NCBI GenBank assembly: GCA_964511385.1
Contig: CAZEFE010000004.1
Span: 200,372 to 264,371, forward strand
DNA length: 64,000 bases
Origin: CAILHX01 sp964511385
GTDB taxonomy: Bacteria > Pseudomonadota > Gammaproteobacteria > Burkholderiales > Methylophilaceae
Direction of reading: 5' to 3'
Positions within the stretch are counted from its first letter, which is position 1, and every line of letters begins with the position of its first letter. The notes beneath the pieces were generated by a model. It was not told the DNA's origin. It made no database searches and saw nothing but the letters and a program-made list of their open reading frames with translations. The translations under genes were made by a program, and so were the position numbers. This document shows positions 7,184-15,825 of this stretch, piece by piece.

Positions 7184-9597
7184 TGGAAACCTGTTACCAC
7201 TGCGGCGGGGAATTGCCGCAGCCTACCCTGCATTTCAGCGAACTTGGCGGAAAAAGACGCGCGTTCTGCTGCGCCGGCTGTCAGGCCATCGCCGAAACCA
7301 TCCATGGGCAGGGGTTGCAGGCGTTTTATGCCCGGCGTATTCCGCTCGGCAGCAAACCGGACGAATTTTCTGCCAACGTACCGGACCGGCTGCTGGCGTA
7401 CGACGATCCGGTACTGACGTCGCGCTTCGTGCAGACCAAGGCGGATGGCCTCAGCGAAGTCACGCTCCGGCTGGAGAAAATCCGCTGCGCCGCCTGTGTC
7501 TGGTTGAATGAGCAGCACCTGCTGCGCGTGCCGGGCGTACAGAGCGCCATTGCCAACTATGTTACGCAGCGCGCGGTGATTCGTTTCGATCCGGCGCGCT
7601 GCAAGCTTTCCACCCTGCTGTTTGCGGTCGAGCAAATCGGTTATGCCGCCTGGCCGTTCGAGCCTTCGGCCAGCAACGAGATGGCGCGGCGCGAACGGCG
7701 CCAGCTGCTGATGCGCCTGTCGGTGGCCAGTCTGGGCATGATGCAGGTGATGATGTATGCCTGGCCGACGTATACCGGTGCAACGGACTTGCTGGCCGAG
7801 CACGCCAGTCTGCTCGGCTGGGCCAGTTGGCTGCTCACCTTGCCGGTGATTTTCTATTCGGCGGCGCCAATGTTCGGCTCCGCGTTCAACAGTATTCGCC
7901 ACTTTGCGCGCAGCCGTGCGCTGAGCATGGACGTGCCGGTGGCGCTGGCGCTGGCCACCGCTTTCGCCGCCGGGACAATCAATCTGATGCATGGCCTGCG
8001 CGAGACCTATTTCGATTCCATGACCATGTTCGTGGCATTCCTGCTGGCGGCGCGGTACGTCGAACTGCGTGCCAGGCAGGATGCGCAGAGCGGTGCCGAG
8101 GCGCTGGCACGCCAGTTGCCGGCCACCTGCGAGCGGTTCAAGGCTTATCCGGAATCGCAGGATGTCGAAACCATTCCCGTGGTGCGCTGCGAAGTGGGCG
8201 ACGTGCTGCGGGTGCCGCCCGGCGAGGCGATCCCGGCCGATGGGGTGGTGCTGTCCGGGGCGAGCTCCGTGGATGAATCGCTATTGTCCGGGGAAAGCCG
8301 CGCAGTGAGAAAGAACATGAATGACACGCTGTACGCCGGCAGCCACAATCTGGAAAGTCCGCTGATTATCCGCATTACCGCGGTGGGGCAGGCCACGCGT
8401 CTGGCCGGTATCGCCAGCCTGCTGGACCAGGCGTTACAAGCCAAACCGCAGATGGCCGGGCTGGCCGAGCGCTGGGCGGGGTATTTTGTCGCGGTGCTGC
8501 TGGTGATGGCGCTGATGACCGGGTTGGTCTGGTGGTGGCTGGATTCCCCGCGTGCGTGGATCAACGCGGTAGCGGTGCTGGTGGTCAGCTGCCCTTGCGC
8601 GCTCTCCCTGGCGACGCCCGCTGCACTGGCGGCGGCACAGGGGGCGGTAACGCGGCTGGGGTTGCTGGTGGTGCGCGGGCATGCGCTGGAAACCATGGCG
8701 ACGGCGACGGACCTAGTGCTGGATAAAACCGGGACGGTGACCACTGGGCAGTTGCAGGTCACCCGTCTGGACATCTGCCGGGATGGCTTCAGTCGCGAGC
8801 AGGCGTTGGCGCTGGCAGCGGCATTGGAGGCTGGGCAGCGGCACCCGGTGGGTGTTGCGCTGTTGGCGGAGGCGGGAAAACAGGGTATCCGTCCGGCGTT
8901 ATTGGGCGCCACTCCGCAAGGGGTGGTCGGTAAAGGCGTGCAGGCTGACGGCTGGCAACTGGGTTCTGCCGCCTGGCTGGGCATGCAGCCAATGGCTGCG
9001 GAACCCGGCACCACGCTGGTGGCGCTTGGCGATGCCCAGGGCGTAGTCGCCGTGTTTGAATTGAGCGATACACCCAGGCCGGGCGCGCAAGTGCTGGTGG
9101 ATGCTGCGCGCAAAGCCGGGATCAGGGTGCATCTGCTGTCTGGCGATGATCCGCTGACAGTGGCATGGTGGGCGCAAAAAATGGGGATTGAGCATCATCG
9201 CGGCGGGGCATTGCCGGAAGAAAAACATGCGGTCATTCGCGCCTTGCAGGATGAAGGGCGCGTTGTCTGGGCGGTGGGCGATGGCATCAATGACGCGCCG
9301 CAACTGGCACAGGCCAATGTCTCGGTGGCCGTAGGCAGCGGCGCGCCGCTGGCGCAGGCCGGCGCGGATGCGGTGCTGACGGCGGAATCGCTGGCTCCGC
9401 TGGCGGCAGCCATCCGTCACGCCCGCCGGACTGGTACCATCATCCGCCAAAACCTAATCTGGGCGTTTGTCTACAACGTGGTCGCCATCCCCCTGGCGGC
9501 TTGTGGCCTGATAAATCCATGGGTCGCGGGGGTAGGTATGGCGCTTTCGTCGCTGGGCGTTACACTGAACGCCTGGCGATTAAGGAAGGTGACATAA
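7183..9597 (+). CDS. ccoI: Cu+-transporting P-type ATPase for cbb3 oxidase assembly
   Basis: An 804-residue P1B-type ATPase (CcoI/FixI family) that exports copper for the CcoN active site. An N-terminal cysteine-rich zinc-ribbon-like segment (CYHCGG...CCAGC) precedes a heavy-metal-associated domain with CAAC at about residues 102-105. Membrane helices follow, including the metal-binding CPC motif (near residue 470), then the phosphorylation site DKTGT near 514 and the hinge GDGINDAPQLA. The ATG at 7183 overlaps the hemN stop (TGATG). ccoS follows after 6 nt. Confidence 0.96.
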   Translation: METCYHCGGELPQPTLHFSELGGKRRAFCCAGCQAIAETIHGQGLQAFYARRIPLGSKPDEFSANVPDRLLAYDDPVLTSRFVQTKADGLSEVTLRLEKIRCAACVWLNEQHLLRVPGVQSAIANYVTQRAVIRFDPARCKLSTLLFAVEQIGYAAWPFEPSASNEMARRERRQLLMRLSVASLGMMQVMMYAWPTYTGATDLLAEHASLLGWASWLLTLPVIFYSAAPMFGSAFNSIRHFARSRALSMDVPVALALATAFAAGTINLMHGLRETYFDSMTMFVAFLLAARYVELRARQDAQSGAEALARQLPATCERFKAYPESQDVETIPVVRCEVGDVLRVPPGEAIPADGVVLSGASSVDESLLSGESRAVRKNMNDTLYAGSHNLESPLIIRITAVGQATRLAGIASLLDQALQAKPQMAGLAERWAGYFVAVLLVMALMTGLVWWWLDSPRAWINAVAVLVVSCPCALSLATPAALAAAQGAVTRLGLLVVRGHALETMATATDLVLDKTGTVTTGQLQVTRLDICRDGFSREQALALAAALEAGQRHPVGVALLAEAGKQGIRPALLGATPQGVVGKGVQADGWQLGSAAWLGMQPMAAEPGTTLVALGDAQGVVAVFELSDTPRPGAQVLVDAARKAGIRVHLLSGDDPLTVAWWAQKMGIEHHRGGALPEEKHAVIRALQDEGRVVWAVGDGINDAPQLAQANVSVAVGSGAPLAQAGADAVLTAESLAPLAAAIRHARRTGTIIRQNLIWAFVYNVVAIPLAACGLINPWVAGVGMALSSLGVTLNAWRLRKVT

Positions 9598-9603
9598 TCC
9601 ATT

Positions 9604-9837
9604 ATGGAAAGCTTGTATCTGCTGATTCCTTTTGCGCTTCTGCTGGTGGTTGTGGTGGCTGTTTTCCTGTTCTGGTCGGTGCGGCAGGGGCAGTTTGATG
9701 ATATGGAAGGCCCGGCGCACTCGATTTTGCTGGACGACGATTCAGCCGAGCAGCCTGCGGTGCCGGATGAATCGGCAAAACTTGACCCAGATCAAAGCTC
9801 TGGGGTGCGGCAAAATGTAGCATCTGATTGCCATTAA
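9604..9837 (+). CDS. ccoS: cbb3-type cytochrome oxidase assembly protein CcoS
   Basis: A 77-residue protein with one N-terminal membrane helix followed by the CcoS signature WSVRQGQFDDMEGPAHSIL. CcoS is required for cofactor insertion into CcoN. The acidic C-terminal tail is longer than the minimum for the family. It is positioned between ccoI and ccoN as in many proteobacteria. An FNR-type box for the next operon lies inside its 3' end. Confidence 0.93.
   Translation: MESLYLLIPFALLLVVVVAVFLFWSVRQGQFDDMEGPAHSILLDDDSAEQPAVPDESAKLDPDQSSGVRQNVASDCH
9782..9795 (+). promoter_or_regulatory. FNR-type box for ccoNOQP, inside ccoS
   Basis: TTGACCCAGATCAA matches TTGAT-N4-ATCAA with one mismatch. A class II position would put the transcription start near 9830, with a TAGCAT hexamer at about 9818-9823 as a plausible -10 and an approximately 40-nt leader before ccoN. 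It lies within the ccoS coding sequence, giving ccoNOQP an internal microoxic promoter. Confidence 0.7.
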
Positions 9838-9869
9838 TCGGCTTTAAAATAAGCCAATAAGGAGGAACC

Positions 9870-11306
9870 ATGGGAGTGACAGCGTTGCAAGAAGATACAT
9901 TTAACTACAAGATTGTCACGCAGTTTGCCTTGGTCACGGTGCTTTGGGGCATTGTGGGCATGGCGGTCGGCGTGTTCATTGCGGCCCAGTTGATCTGGCC
10001 GGACCTGACGTTTGGCATAGAGTGGTTGAGCTATGGCCGACTGCGTCCACTGCATACCAATGCGGTGATTTTTGCCTTTGGCGGGAGTGCGCTGTTTGCA
10101 ACTTCCTACTATGTGGTACAGCGTACCTGCCACACCAGGCTGTTCTGTGAAAAGCTCGCGAACTTCACCTTCTGGGGTTGGCAGGCAGTGATACTTTCCG
10201 CGGCGATTACCCTGCCGCTGGGGATTACCCAGGGCAAGGAATACGCCGAACTGGAATGGCCGATCGACGTCCTGATCACGCTGGTGTGGGTGGCTTACGC
10301 GATTGTGTTCTTCGGCACGATCTGGAAGCGCAAGGTAAAGCATATCTATGTAGCCAACTGGTTCTTCGGCTCGTTCATCCTGACGGTGGCGCTGTTGCAC
10401 CTGGTGAACAGCGCGGCGATCCCTGCCGGCCTGTGGAAGTCCTATTCGGCTTATGCGGGCGCGCAAGATGCCATGGTGCAATGGTGGTACGGCCATAACG
10501 CGGTGGGTTTTTTCCTGACCACCAGTTTCCTGGGGATGATGTACTACTTCATTCCCAAGCAGGCCGAGCGTCCGATCTATTCCTATCGTCTGTCCATCGT
10601 TCACTTCTGGGCCCTGGCGTTCACCTATATGTGGGCGGGTCCTCACCACCTGCAATACACGGCATTGCCGGACTGGACCCAAGCCTTGGGTTCGCTGTTC
10701 TCCATCATCCTGCTGGCGCCTAGCTGGGGCGGCATGATCAACGGCATCATGACCCTGTCCGGTGCCTGGGATCGCCTGCGCACGGATCCGATCCTGAAAT
10801 TCATGGTGACCGCGCTGTCGTTCTACGGTATGTCCACCTTTGAAGGTTCGATGATGTCCATCAAGACGGTGAACGGCCTGTCGCACTATACCGACTGGAC
10901 GATTGGCCACGTGCATTCCGGCGCGTTGGGCTGGGTGGCAATGATCAGTATCGGCTCCCTGTACTACATGATCCCGCGTTTGGTGGGTGACAAGGAAATG
11001 TACAGCAAGCGTCTGGTGGAACTGCATTTCTGGATCGCTACCATTGGCGTGGTGCTGTATATCGCCGCAATGTGGATTGCCGGTGTGATGCAGGGCCTGA
11101 TGTGGCGCGACTTCCAAGCCGACGGCACACTGACCTACAGCTTTGCCGAAGTGGTCAAGGCAACCTATCCGTTCTACGGTATCCGCCTGTTGGGTGGCCT
11201 GATGTACCTGTCCGGCATGCTCATCATGGCATACAACGTGATTAAAACCGTCCAGAACAAGCGCGTTATTGAAGCGCCTATTCCTGCCCCGCAAGCGGCG
11301 CACTAA
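9870..11306 (+). CDS. ccoN: cbb3-type cytochrome c oxidase subunit I
   Basis: A 478-residue catalytic subunit with twelve or so membrane helices, holding heme b and the heme b3-CuB centre of the high-affinity oxidase. Recognisable stretches include LHTNAVIFAFGGSALFATSYYVVQ, YGHNAVGFFLT (a heme/CuB histidine helix) and HVHSGALGWVAM. The ATG at 9870 has a strong AAGGAGG site about 5 nt upstream. It is first in ccoNOQP and is preceded by an FNR-type box, consistent with induction at low oxygen. Confidence 0.98.
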   Translation: MGVTALQEDTFNYKIVTQFALVTVLWGIVGMAVGVFIAAQLIWPDLTFGIEWLSYGRLRPLHTNAVIFAFGGSALFATSYYVVQRTCHTRLFCEKLANFTFWGWQAVILSAAITLPLGITQGKEYAELEWPIDVLITLVWVAYAIVFFGTIWKRKVKHIYVANWFFGSFILTVALLHLVNSAAIPAGLWKSYSAYAGAQDAMVQWWYGHNAVGFFLTTSFLGMMYYFIPKQAERPIYSYRLSIVHFWALAFTYMWAGPHHLQYTALPDWTQALGSLFSIILLAPSWGGMINGIMTLSGAWDRLRTDPILKFMVTALSFYGMSTFEGSMMSIKTVNGLSHYTDWTIGHVHSGALGWVAMISIGSLYYMIPRLVGDKEMYSKRLVELHFWIATIGVVLYIAAMWIAGVMQGLMWRDFQADGTLTYSFAEVVKATYPFYGIRLLGGLMYLSGMLIMAYNVIKTVQNKRVIEAPIPAPQAAH

Positions 11307-11316
11307 GGAGAGGAAC

Positions 11317-11976
11317 ATGTCTGATCAAAACGAAAAATTTTTCTCTCACGCTACACTGGAAAAGAATGTCGGCATTCTGATTGTGCTGTCTTTTGTAGTG
11401 GTGTTATTTGCCGGGCTGGCACAGATCGTTCCGCTGTTCTTCCAGCATTCGACGACCGAGCCTTATCCCGGGGTTAAGCCGCTCACGGCGCTACAATTCG
11501 CCGGCCGGGATGTTTATCTGCGCGAAGGTTGCTATACCTGCCACTCGCAGATGATCCGTACCCTGCGTTCGGAAACCGAGCGCTACGGCCCTTATTCGGT
11601 GGCGGGTGAGTCGGTGTATGACCATCCGTTCCAATGGGGCAGCAAGCGTACCGGTCCTGATCTGGCACGTGTAGGCGGTCGCTATTCCGATGACTGGCAT
11701 CGTATCCATCTGCGTCAGCCGCGGGACGTGGTGCCCGAGTCCAACATGCCTGCGTTCCCCTGGTTGAAGGACAGGATGGCGGATGCCGGCACCATCAGTG
11801 CGCATATGAGTGCCGTGCGGGTGGTGGGTGTGCCGTATACCGATGAGCAGATCGCCAACGCCCCCAAGGAACTGGAAGGCAAGACCGAGGAAGACGCCTT
11901 GCTGGCCTACCTGCAGAATCTGGGTACTGCGCGCCGTGCCGTGGCTCCGGCTCCTGCACCGGCTGTGGCTAACTGA
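11317..11976 (+). CDS. ccoO: cbb3-type cytochrome c oxidase subunit II (monoheme cytochrome c)
   Basis: A 219-residue membrane-anchored cytochrome c. An N-terminal helix is followed by a single heme-binding motif CYTCH near residues 72-76, the family-typical segment SVAGESVYDHPFQWGSKRTGPDLAR, and an axial methionine candidate in ESNMPAFPWL. The ATG at 11317 is preceded by AAGGAG; a longer upstream frame overlapping ccoN is not needed. A proline/alanine-rich tail ends the protein. Confidence 0.97.
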   Translation: MSDQNEKFFSHATLEKNVGILIVLSFVVVLFAGLAQIVPLFFQHSTTEPYPGVKPLTALQFAGRDVYLREGCYTCHSQMIRTLRSETERYGPYSVAGESVYDHPFQWGSKRTGPDLARVGGRYSDDWHRIHLRQPRDVVPESNMPAFPWLKDRMADAGTISAHMSAVRVVGVPYTDEQIANAPKELEGKTEEDALLAYLQNLGTARRAVAPAPAPAVAN

Positions 11977-11987
11977 GGACGGCGGAC

Positions 11988-12149
11988 ATGAACCAGATAA
12001 CCGTCTATCTCTCGGCAGCTTCTACTGTACTGGGGTTGGTCGTGTTTCTGGGCATCGTGTGGTGGGCATGGTCTTCGCAGCGCAAACAAGCCAACGAAGA
12101 ATCCGCCCGCATGCCGTTCGATTTGCCTGACGAATTTAAGAAGGATTAA
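11988..12149 (+). CDS. ccoQ: cbb3-type oxidase subunit CcoQ
   Basis: A 53-residue single-helix protein beginning MNQITVYLSAAST with a tryptophan-rich helix end (VWWAWS) and a charged tail ending in DLPDEFKKD, the usual CcoQ arrangement. CcoQ stabilises the cbb3 complex. It is located between ccoO and ccoP, with 2 nt to the ccoP start. Confidence 0.92.
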   Translation: MNQITVYLSAASTVLGLVVFLGIVWWAWSSQRKQANEESARMPFDLPDEFKKD

Positions 12150-12151
12150 TC

Positions 12152-13081
12152 ATGAGTGATTTTACTAGCAGTTTTTGGGGCGTGTGGATTGCGGCCATTG
12201 CAATTGGCGGGATTGTCTACCTGCTGTGGCTGCTCCTTAATAATCGTGTGACCAAGGTGCCGCTCAAGGCGGATGGCACGGTGGAGGATACCGGCCATGT
12301 GTGGGATGAGGACCTGCGCGAACTGAATACACCCATGCCGCGCTGGTGGGTGTGGATGTATCTGCTGGGCTGTGCGGTTGGTATCGGCTACATGGCGCTC
12401 TATCCGGCATCCGGAATTTATCAGGGGTTGCTTGGCTGGACCACGCAGAAGGCACAGCAGGCGGAAGTGGATGCTGCCAATGCTGCACTGAAGCCGCTTT
12501 ATGACAAGTATCTGGCAATGGACCTGAAGCAGGTTGCCGCAGACCCGCAAGCACGCCAGATCGGTCAGCGCCTGTTCCTGACGCACTGCTCCCAGTGCCA
12601 CGGTTCGGACGCCGGTGGTGGCAAGGGTTTTCCTAATCTGACCGACAATGATTGGCTGTATGGCGGCGATCCTGAAGTGATCAAAACCACGATCACCGGC
12701 GGTCGCCAGGGTGCTATGCCGGCATTGGGCAGTGCCTTGAGTGCTGACCAGATCAAGGATGTGGCCAATTACGTGCGCACGTTGTCCGGCATGGAAGCAG
12801 ACAAGGCTGCGGCAGCCCGTGGCGCCGAAACCTTCAAGGGCATTTGTGCGGCCTGCCATGGTCCGGACGGCAAGGGAACCCAGGCCGTTGGGGCGCCTAA
12901 CCTGACTGATCGCATCTGGCTGTATGGTGGCTCTGAAGCGACAATCATCGAAACGGTGACCAAAGGCCGTGCCGGCAAGATGCCAGCATGGGGTGAAACC
13001 CTGACGCCGGAAAAGATCCACATGCTGGCTGCTTATGTTTGGGGGCTTTCCAATACTGGTGCCGAAGCAGGGCAGAAATAA
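12152..13081 (+). CDS. ccoP: cbb3-type cytochrome c oxidase subunit III (diheme cytochrome c)
   Basis: A 309-residue protein with two N-terminal membrane helices, then two cytochrome c domains. The heme motifs CSQCH (about residues 146-150) and CAACH (about 233-237) are both intact, and each domain has a candidate axial methionine (AMPALG, KMPAWG). It delivers electrons from soluble cytochrome c to CcoO/CcoN. The N-terminal VWDEDLRELNTPMPRWW segment is diagnostic. Confidence 0.98.
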   Translation: MSDFTSSFWGVWIAAIAIGGIVYLLWLLLNNRVTKVPLKADGTVEDTGHVWDEDLRELNTPMPRWWVWMYLLGCAVGIGYMALYPASGIYQGLLGWTTQKAQQAEVDAANAALKPLYDKYLAMDLKQVAADPQARQIGQRLFLTHCSQCHGSDAGGGKGFPNLTDNDWLYGGDPEVIKTTITGGRQGAMPALGSALSADQIKDVANYVRTLSGMEADKAAAARGAETFKGICAACHGPDGKGTQAVGAPNLTDRIWLYGGSEATIIETVTKGRAGKMPAWGETLTPEKIHMLAAYVWGLSNTGAEAGQK

Positions 13082-13090
13082 ACCGGTTTT

Positions 13091-14551
13091 ATGAGCACTA
13101 ATAATCTACAGCAACAAACCGTCTCGTTAGAGACTGTCGAACAGTCTCTATACGAGGTCAGGCGCAAGATATATCCCCGCTCGGTGAGAGGGGTTTTTGC
13201 GCGTTGGCGGATTTACCTGGTCGCATTTACCCAACTGATTTTTTACGGTTTGCCGTGGTTGCAGTGGAATGACCGCCAGGCAGTGCTGTTTGATCTGGTG
13301 CAGCGCAAGTTCTATATTTTTGGCTTGGTGCTGTGGCCGCAAGACGTCATCTACCTGACCCTGCTGCTGATTCTTTCAGCGCTGTCGCTGTTCCTGTTTA
13401 CCACCATTGCCGGAAGGCTGTTTTGCGGTTATGCCTGCCCGCAGACGGTGTACACCGAGATTTTCATGTGGATCGAGCGCAAGGTGGAGGGCGACCGCTT
13501 TGCCAGGATTCGTCTGGATGGCGAAGAATGGCCGTGGAGCCTGCGCAAGTGGCGGTTGAAGATTACCAAGCACTTCCTGTGGGTGGCGATAGCTTTCTGG
13601 ACGGGGTTCACGTTCATCGGTTTCTTTGCCCCGATTCGCGATTTGGGAACAGCGCTGCTCGCTGCCAACCTTGGGCCATGGCAGACCTTCTGGCTGAGTT
13701 TTTACAGCTTTGCCACCTGGGGCAATGCGGGTTTCCTGCGGGAACAAATCTGCAAGTATATGTGCCCCTATGCGCGCTTCCAGAGCGTGATGGTGGACAA
13801 GGACACATTTGTAGTCACTTATGACCAGGTGCGCGGCAATCCGCGCGGCAGCCGCGGTAAAAATGTGGACTACAAGGCGCAGGGCTTGGGCGATTGTGTG
13901 GATTGCAGCATTTGCGTTCAGGTATGCCCCACGGGAATTGATATACGCGACGGCCTGCAGTATATGTGCATCGGCTGCGGCGCCTGTATTGATGCCTGTG
14001 ACCAGGTGATGGAGAAGCTTGAATATCCGAAAGGTTTGATTCGCTACACCTCGGAGCGTGCTGTGCAGGAGAAACTGCCAAACAAAGGTGCACGACACTA
14101 CATCCTGCGTCCGCGCGTACTGGTGTATTCCACTATCCTGCTGACCCTTGCCGCGATATTTTTTATTTCACTGGCGACGCGCAGCCCGATGCGTTTCGAC
14201 ATCATGCGCGACCGGGGTGCATTGGCCCGTGAGGTGGATGGGGACAAGATCGAGAATGTCTATCGCCTGCAAATCATGAATGCCTCGGAAAATCCGCTGG
14301 AGGTCGAGTTGACGGCGAGTGGCTTGCCGGAAATGAAGTTGCTGGGGGCGCAGAACCACGAGATTCGTAAGCTGGTGGTGGCGCCAGCCAGCAACCTGCT
14401 GGTGCCGCTGAAAGTGCGGGTAGAGATGGACGACGTCAAACCAGGCAAACACCCGCTGACTTTTGTGGTCACCGGCAAGGAGCAGGGCGAGCATGCGGAT
14501 GATACGGTCCGCCGTCGTGAAGAACATACCAATTTCATCGTGCCTGAATAA
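13091..14551 (+). CDS. ccoG: Cytochrome c oxidase accessory protein CcoG (FixG/RdxA)
   Basis: A 486-residue membrane ferredoxin-like protein implicated in copper reduction during cbb3 biogenesis. Membrane helices and a conserved CxxxxP-type motif (CGYACPQT) precede two 4Fe-4S motifs, CVDCSICVQVCP and CIGCGACIDACD, near residues 270-305. A periplasmic immunoglobulin-like C-terminal domain follows (DRGALAREVDGDKIENVY). It begins 9 nt after ccoP. Confidence 0.96.
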   Translation: MSTNNLQQQTVSLETVEQSLYEVRRKIYPRSVRGVFARWRIYLVAFTQLIFYGLPWLQWNDRQAVLFDLVQRKFYIFGLVLWPQDVIYLTLLLILSALSLFLFTTIAGRLFCGYACPQTVYTEIFMWIERKVEGDRFARIRLDGEEWPWSLRKWRLKITKHFLWVAIAFWTGFTFIGFFAPIRDLGTALLAANLGPWQTFWLSFYSFATWGNAGFLREQICKYMCPYARFQSVMVDKDTFVVTYDQVRGNPRGSRGKNVDYKAQGLGDCVDCSICVQVCPTGIDIRDGLQYMCIGCGACIDACDQVMEKLEYPKGLIRYTSERAVQEKLPNKGARHYILRPRVLVYSTILLTLAAIFFISLATRSPMRFDIMRDRGALAREVDGDKIENVYRLQIMNASENPLEVELTASGLPEMKLLGAQNHEIRKLVVAPASNLLVPLKVRVEMDDVKPGKHPLTFVVTGKEQGEHADDTVRRREEHTNFIVPE

Positions 14552-14562
14552 GGGAGTGACTG

Positions 14563-14754
14563 ATGCAACGCAATGACACGAAGCCTTGGTGGAAGTATGC
14601 CTGGCCATGGATACTGATGAGCGGGCCGATGTTGGCGATCATTGGCTGTGCCATTACTATCTGGATGGCGTTCACCGTCAGCCCTGACATCCAGTTGCAT
14701 GATGGCGTGGTGCGGCATGGCTTGAAAGTGACCGAGCAGAAAGCGGCACATTAA
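14563..14754 (+). CDS. ccoH: Short FixH/CcoH-like membrane protein
   Basis: A 63-residue protein with one membrane helix (WILMSGPMLAIIGCAITIWMA) and a short tail. The PWWKYAWPW...GP start resembles the N-terminus of FixH/CcoH, which in other species carries an additional periplasmic domain absent here. Its position after ccoG supports a role in cbb3 assembly. The call rests on context and N-terminal similarity. Confidence 0.7.
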   Translation: MQRNDTKPWWKYAWPWILMSGPMLAIIGCAITIWMAFTVSPDIQLHDGVVRHGLKVTEQKAAH

Positions 14755-15006
14755 ATGATCCGCAAGAATACCATTCGTGTGCTGTGGCCATCGTTCCTGG
14801 TGGCCGGTGTGGCGACAGGCCTGCTGTTCGCCGCAGTGGACCCTGAAGATGTGGCGGTATTCGGACACCAGCTTGAAGCCCCGACGGAGGCGGTGTACAG
14901 CATCGGATTTTTGCTGTTCTGGGCGCTCTGTGCGCTATCCAGTGCGCTGACGCTGGTCATTTCCCCGCGCCGACCGGAAGATGACGGCGAAGACGATCTG
15001 ATCTGA
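14755..15006 (+). CDS. Small two-helix membrane protein at end of the cco operon
   Basis: 83 residues with two predicted membrane segments (LWPSFLVAGVATGLLFAAV and IGFLLFWALCALSSALTLV) and an acidic C-terminus (PEDDGEDDL). The ATG follows the ccoH stop codon immediately, so the two are translationally coupled. I do not recognise a named family. Its place in the operon suggests a cbb3-associated function. Confidence 0.7.
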   Translation: MIRKNTIRVLWPSFLVAGVATGLLFAAVDPEDVAVFGHQLEAPTEAVYSIGFLLFWALCALSSALTLVISPRRPEDDGEDDLI

Positions 15007-15021
15007 TTCCGGCTGGGGCCG

Positions 15022-15783
15022 TTAGTAGAGGTGGCTGCCGGCCGGTGGCATCACTTCGGCCGGGGCGGTATGGCCGGCAATACGGGCCAGTCCATCCATG
15101 TCGATAATCCTGACGTTGCGCAGCTTGATTTGCAGCAGGCCGCCTTCCGTGAAGCGCGACAGCAGCCGGCTCACGGTTTCAATTTGCATGCCCAGATAAC
15201 TGCCAATTTCTTCGCGGCTCATGCGCAGGTTGAATTCGTTGGCCGAATAGCCACGCGCCGCAAATCGGCTGGAAAGGTTCAGCAGGAAATTCGCCAGCCT
15301 TTCCTCCGCGCGCATGCTGCCAAGTGCCAGCAAATGTAAGCGGTACTGGTTGATTTCCTGGCTCATGATGCGATGGAACTGGTGCTGCAAGGAGGGCAGC
15401 TGACGGGCCAGGTCTTCGAGTTGACTCAGCTGAATGACGCATACTTCGCTGTCTTCCAGGGCGCAAGCGTTGGCGTGGTGGTGGTGTTCTCCAATGCCTC
15501 CCAACCCCAGGATTTCACCGGGCAGATGAAAGCCGGTCACTTGCTCACGGCCATCCTGGAAGACAACCAGGGTTTTCAATGTGCCGACCCTGACCCCGAA
15601 TACTGCGTTTAGCGGATCGTTTTGCCGGTACAGCGTTTCTCCCTTTTTGAGCCTGACGCGTTCGGTGATAATGGTGTCAATCTGGTCGGCGTCTTCAGCA
15701 CTCAGGCCCAGCGGCAGGCAAAACTTACCCAGTACGCAGGTGGAGCATTTGTTGGGTGCCTCGGTAGCTGGAATGCGATTCAT
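15022..15783 (-). CDS. fnr: FNR-family oxygen-sensing transcription factor
   Basis: A 253-residue CRP/FNR regulator with the oxygen-labile cluster ligands of FNR: Cys13, Cys16 and Cys22 at the N-terminus (CSTCVLGKFC) and a fourth cysteine near residue 115 (SEVC). The C-terminal helix-turn-helix contains the FNR recognition sequence ETVSRLL, with the E..SR residues that read TTGAT half-sites. It should dimerise and bind DNA when oxygen is low. It is convergent with the cco operon and divergent from the TauE/SafE gene; a perfect FNR box lies directly before its start, suggesting autoregulation. Confidence 0.95.
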   Translation of the reverse strand: MNRIPATEAPNKCSTCVLGKFCLPLGLSAEDADQIDTIITERVRLKKGETLYRQNDPLNAVFGVRVGTLKTLVVFQDGREQVTGFHLPGEILGLGGIGEHHHHANACALEDSEVCVIQLSQLEDLARQLPSLQHQFHRIMSQEINQYRLHLLALGSMRAEERLANFLLNLSSRFAARGYSANEFNLRMSREEIGSYLGMQIETVSRLLSRFTEGGLLQIKLRNVRIIDMDGLARIAGHTAPAEVMPPAGSHLY

Positions 15784-15789
15784 GGCTTC

Positions 15790-15803
15790 TTGATCTAGAT
15801 CAA
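15790..15803. promoter_or_regulatory. Perfect palindromic FNR box between fnr and the TauE/SafE gene
   Basis: TTGATCTAGATCAA is an exact match to TTGAT-N4-ATCAA. It lies only 7-20 nt upstream of the fnr start codon and overlaps the likely ribosome-binding region, a position expected for negative autoregulation. The divergent gene starts 23 nt on the other side. Confidence 0.85.
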
Positions 15804-15825
15804 CTAATGTGGGAATTGTACGCGG

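Noticed and set aside
9834..11318. A 494-codon open frame antisense to ccoN
   Set aside because: His/Gln/Arg-rich composition without domains; explained as complement of ccoN.
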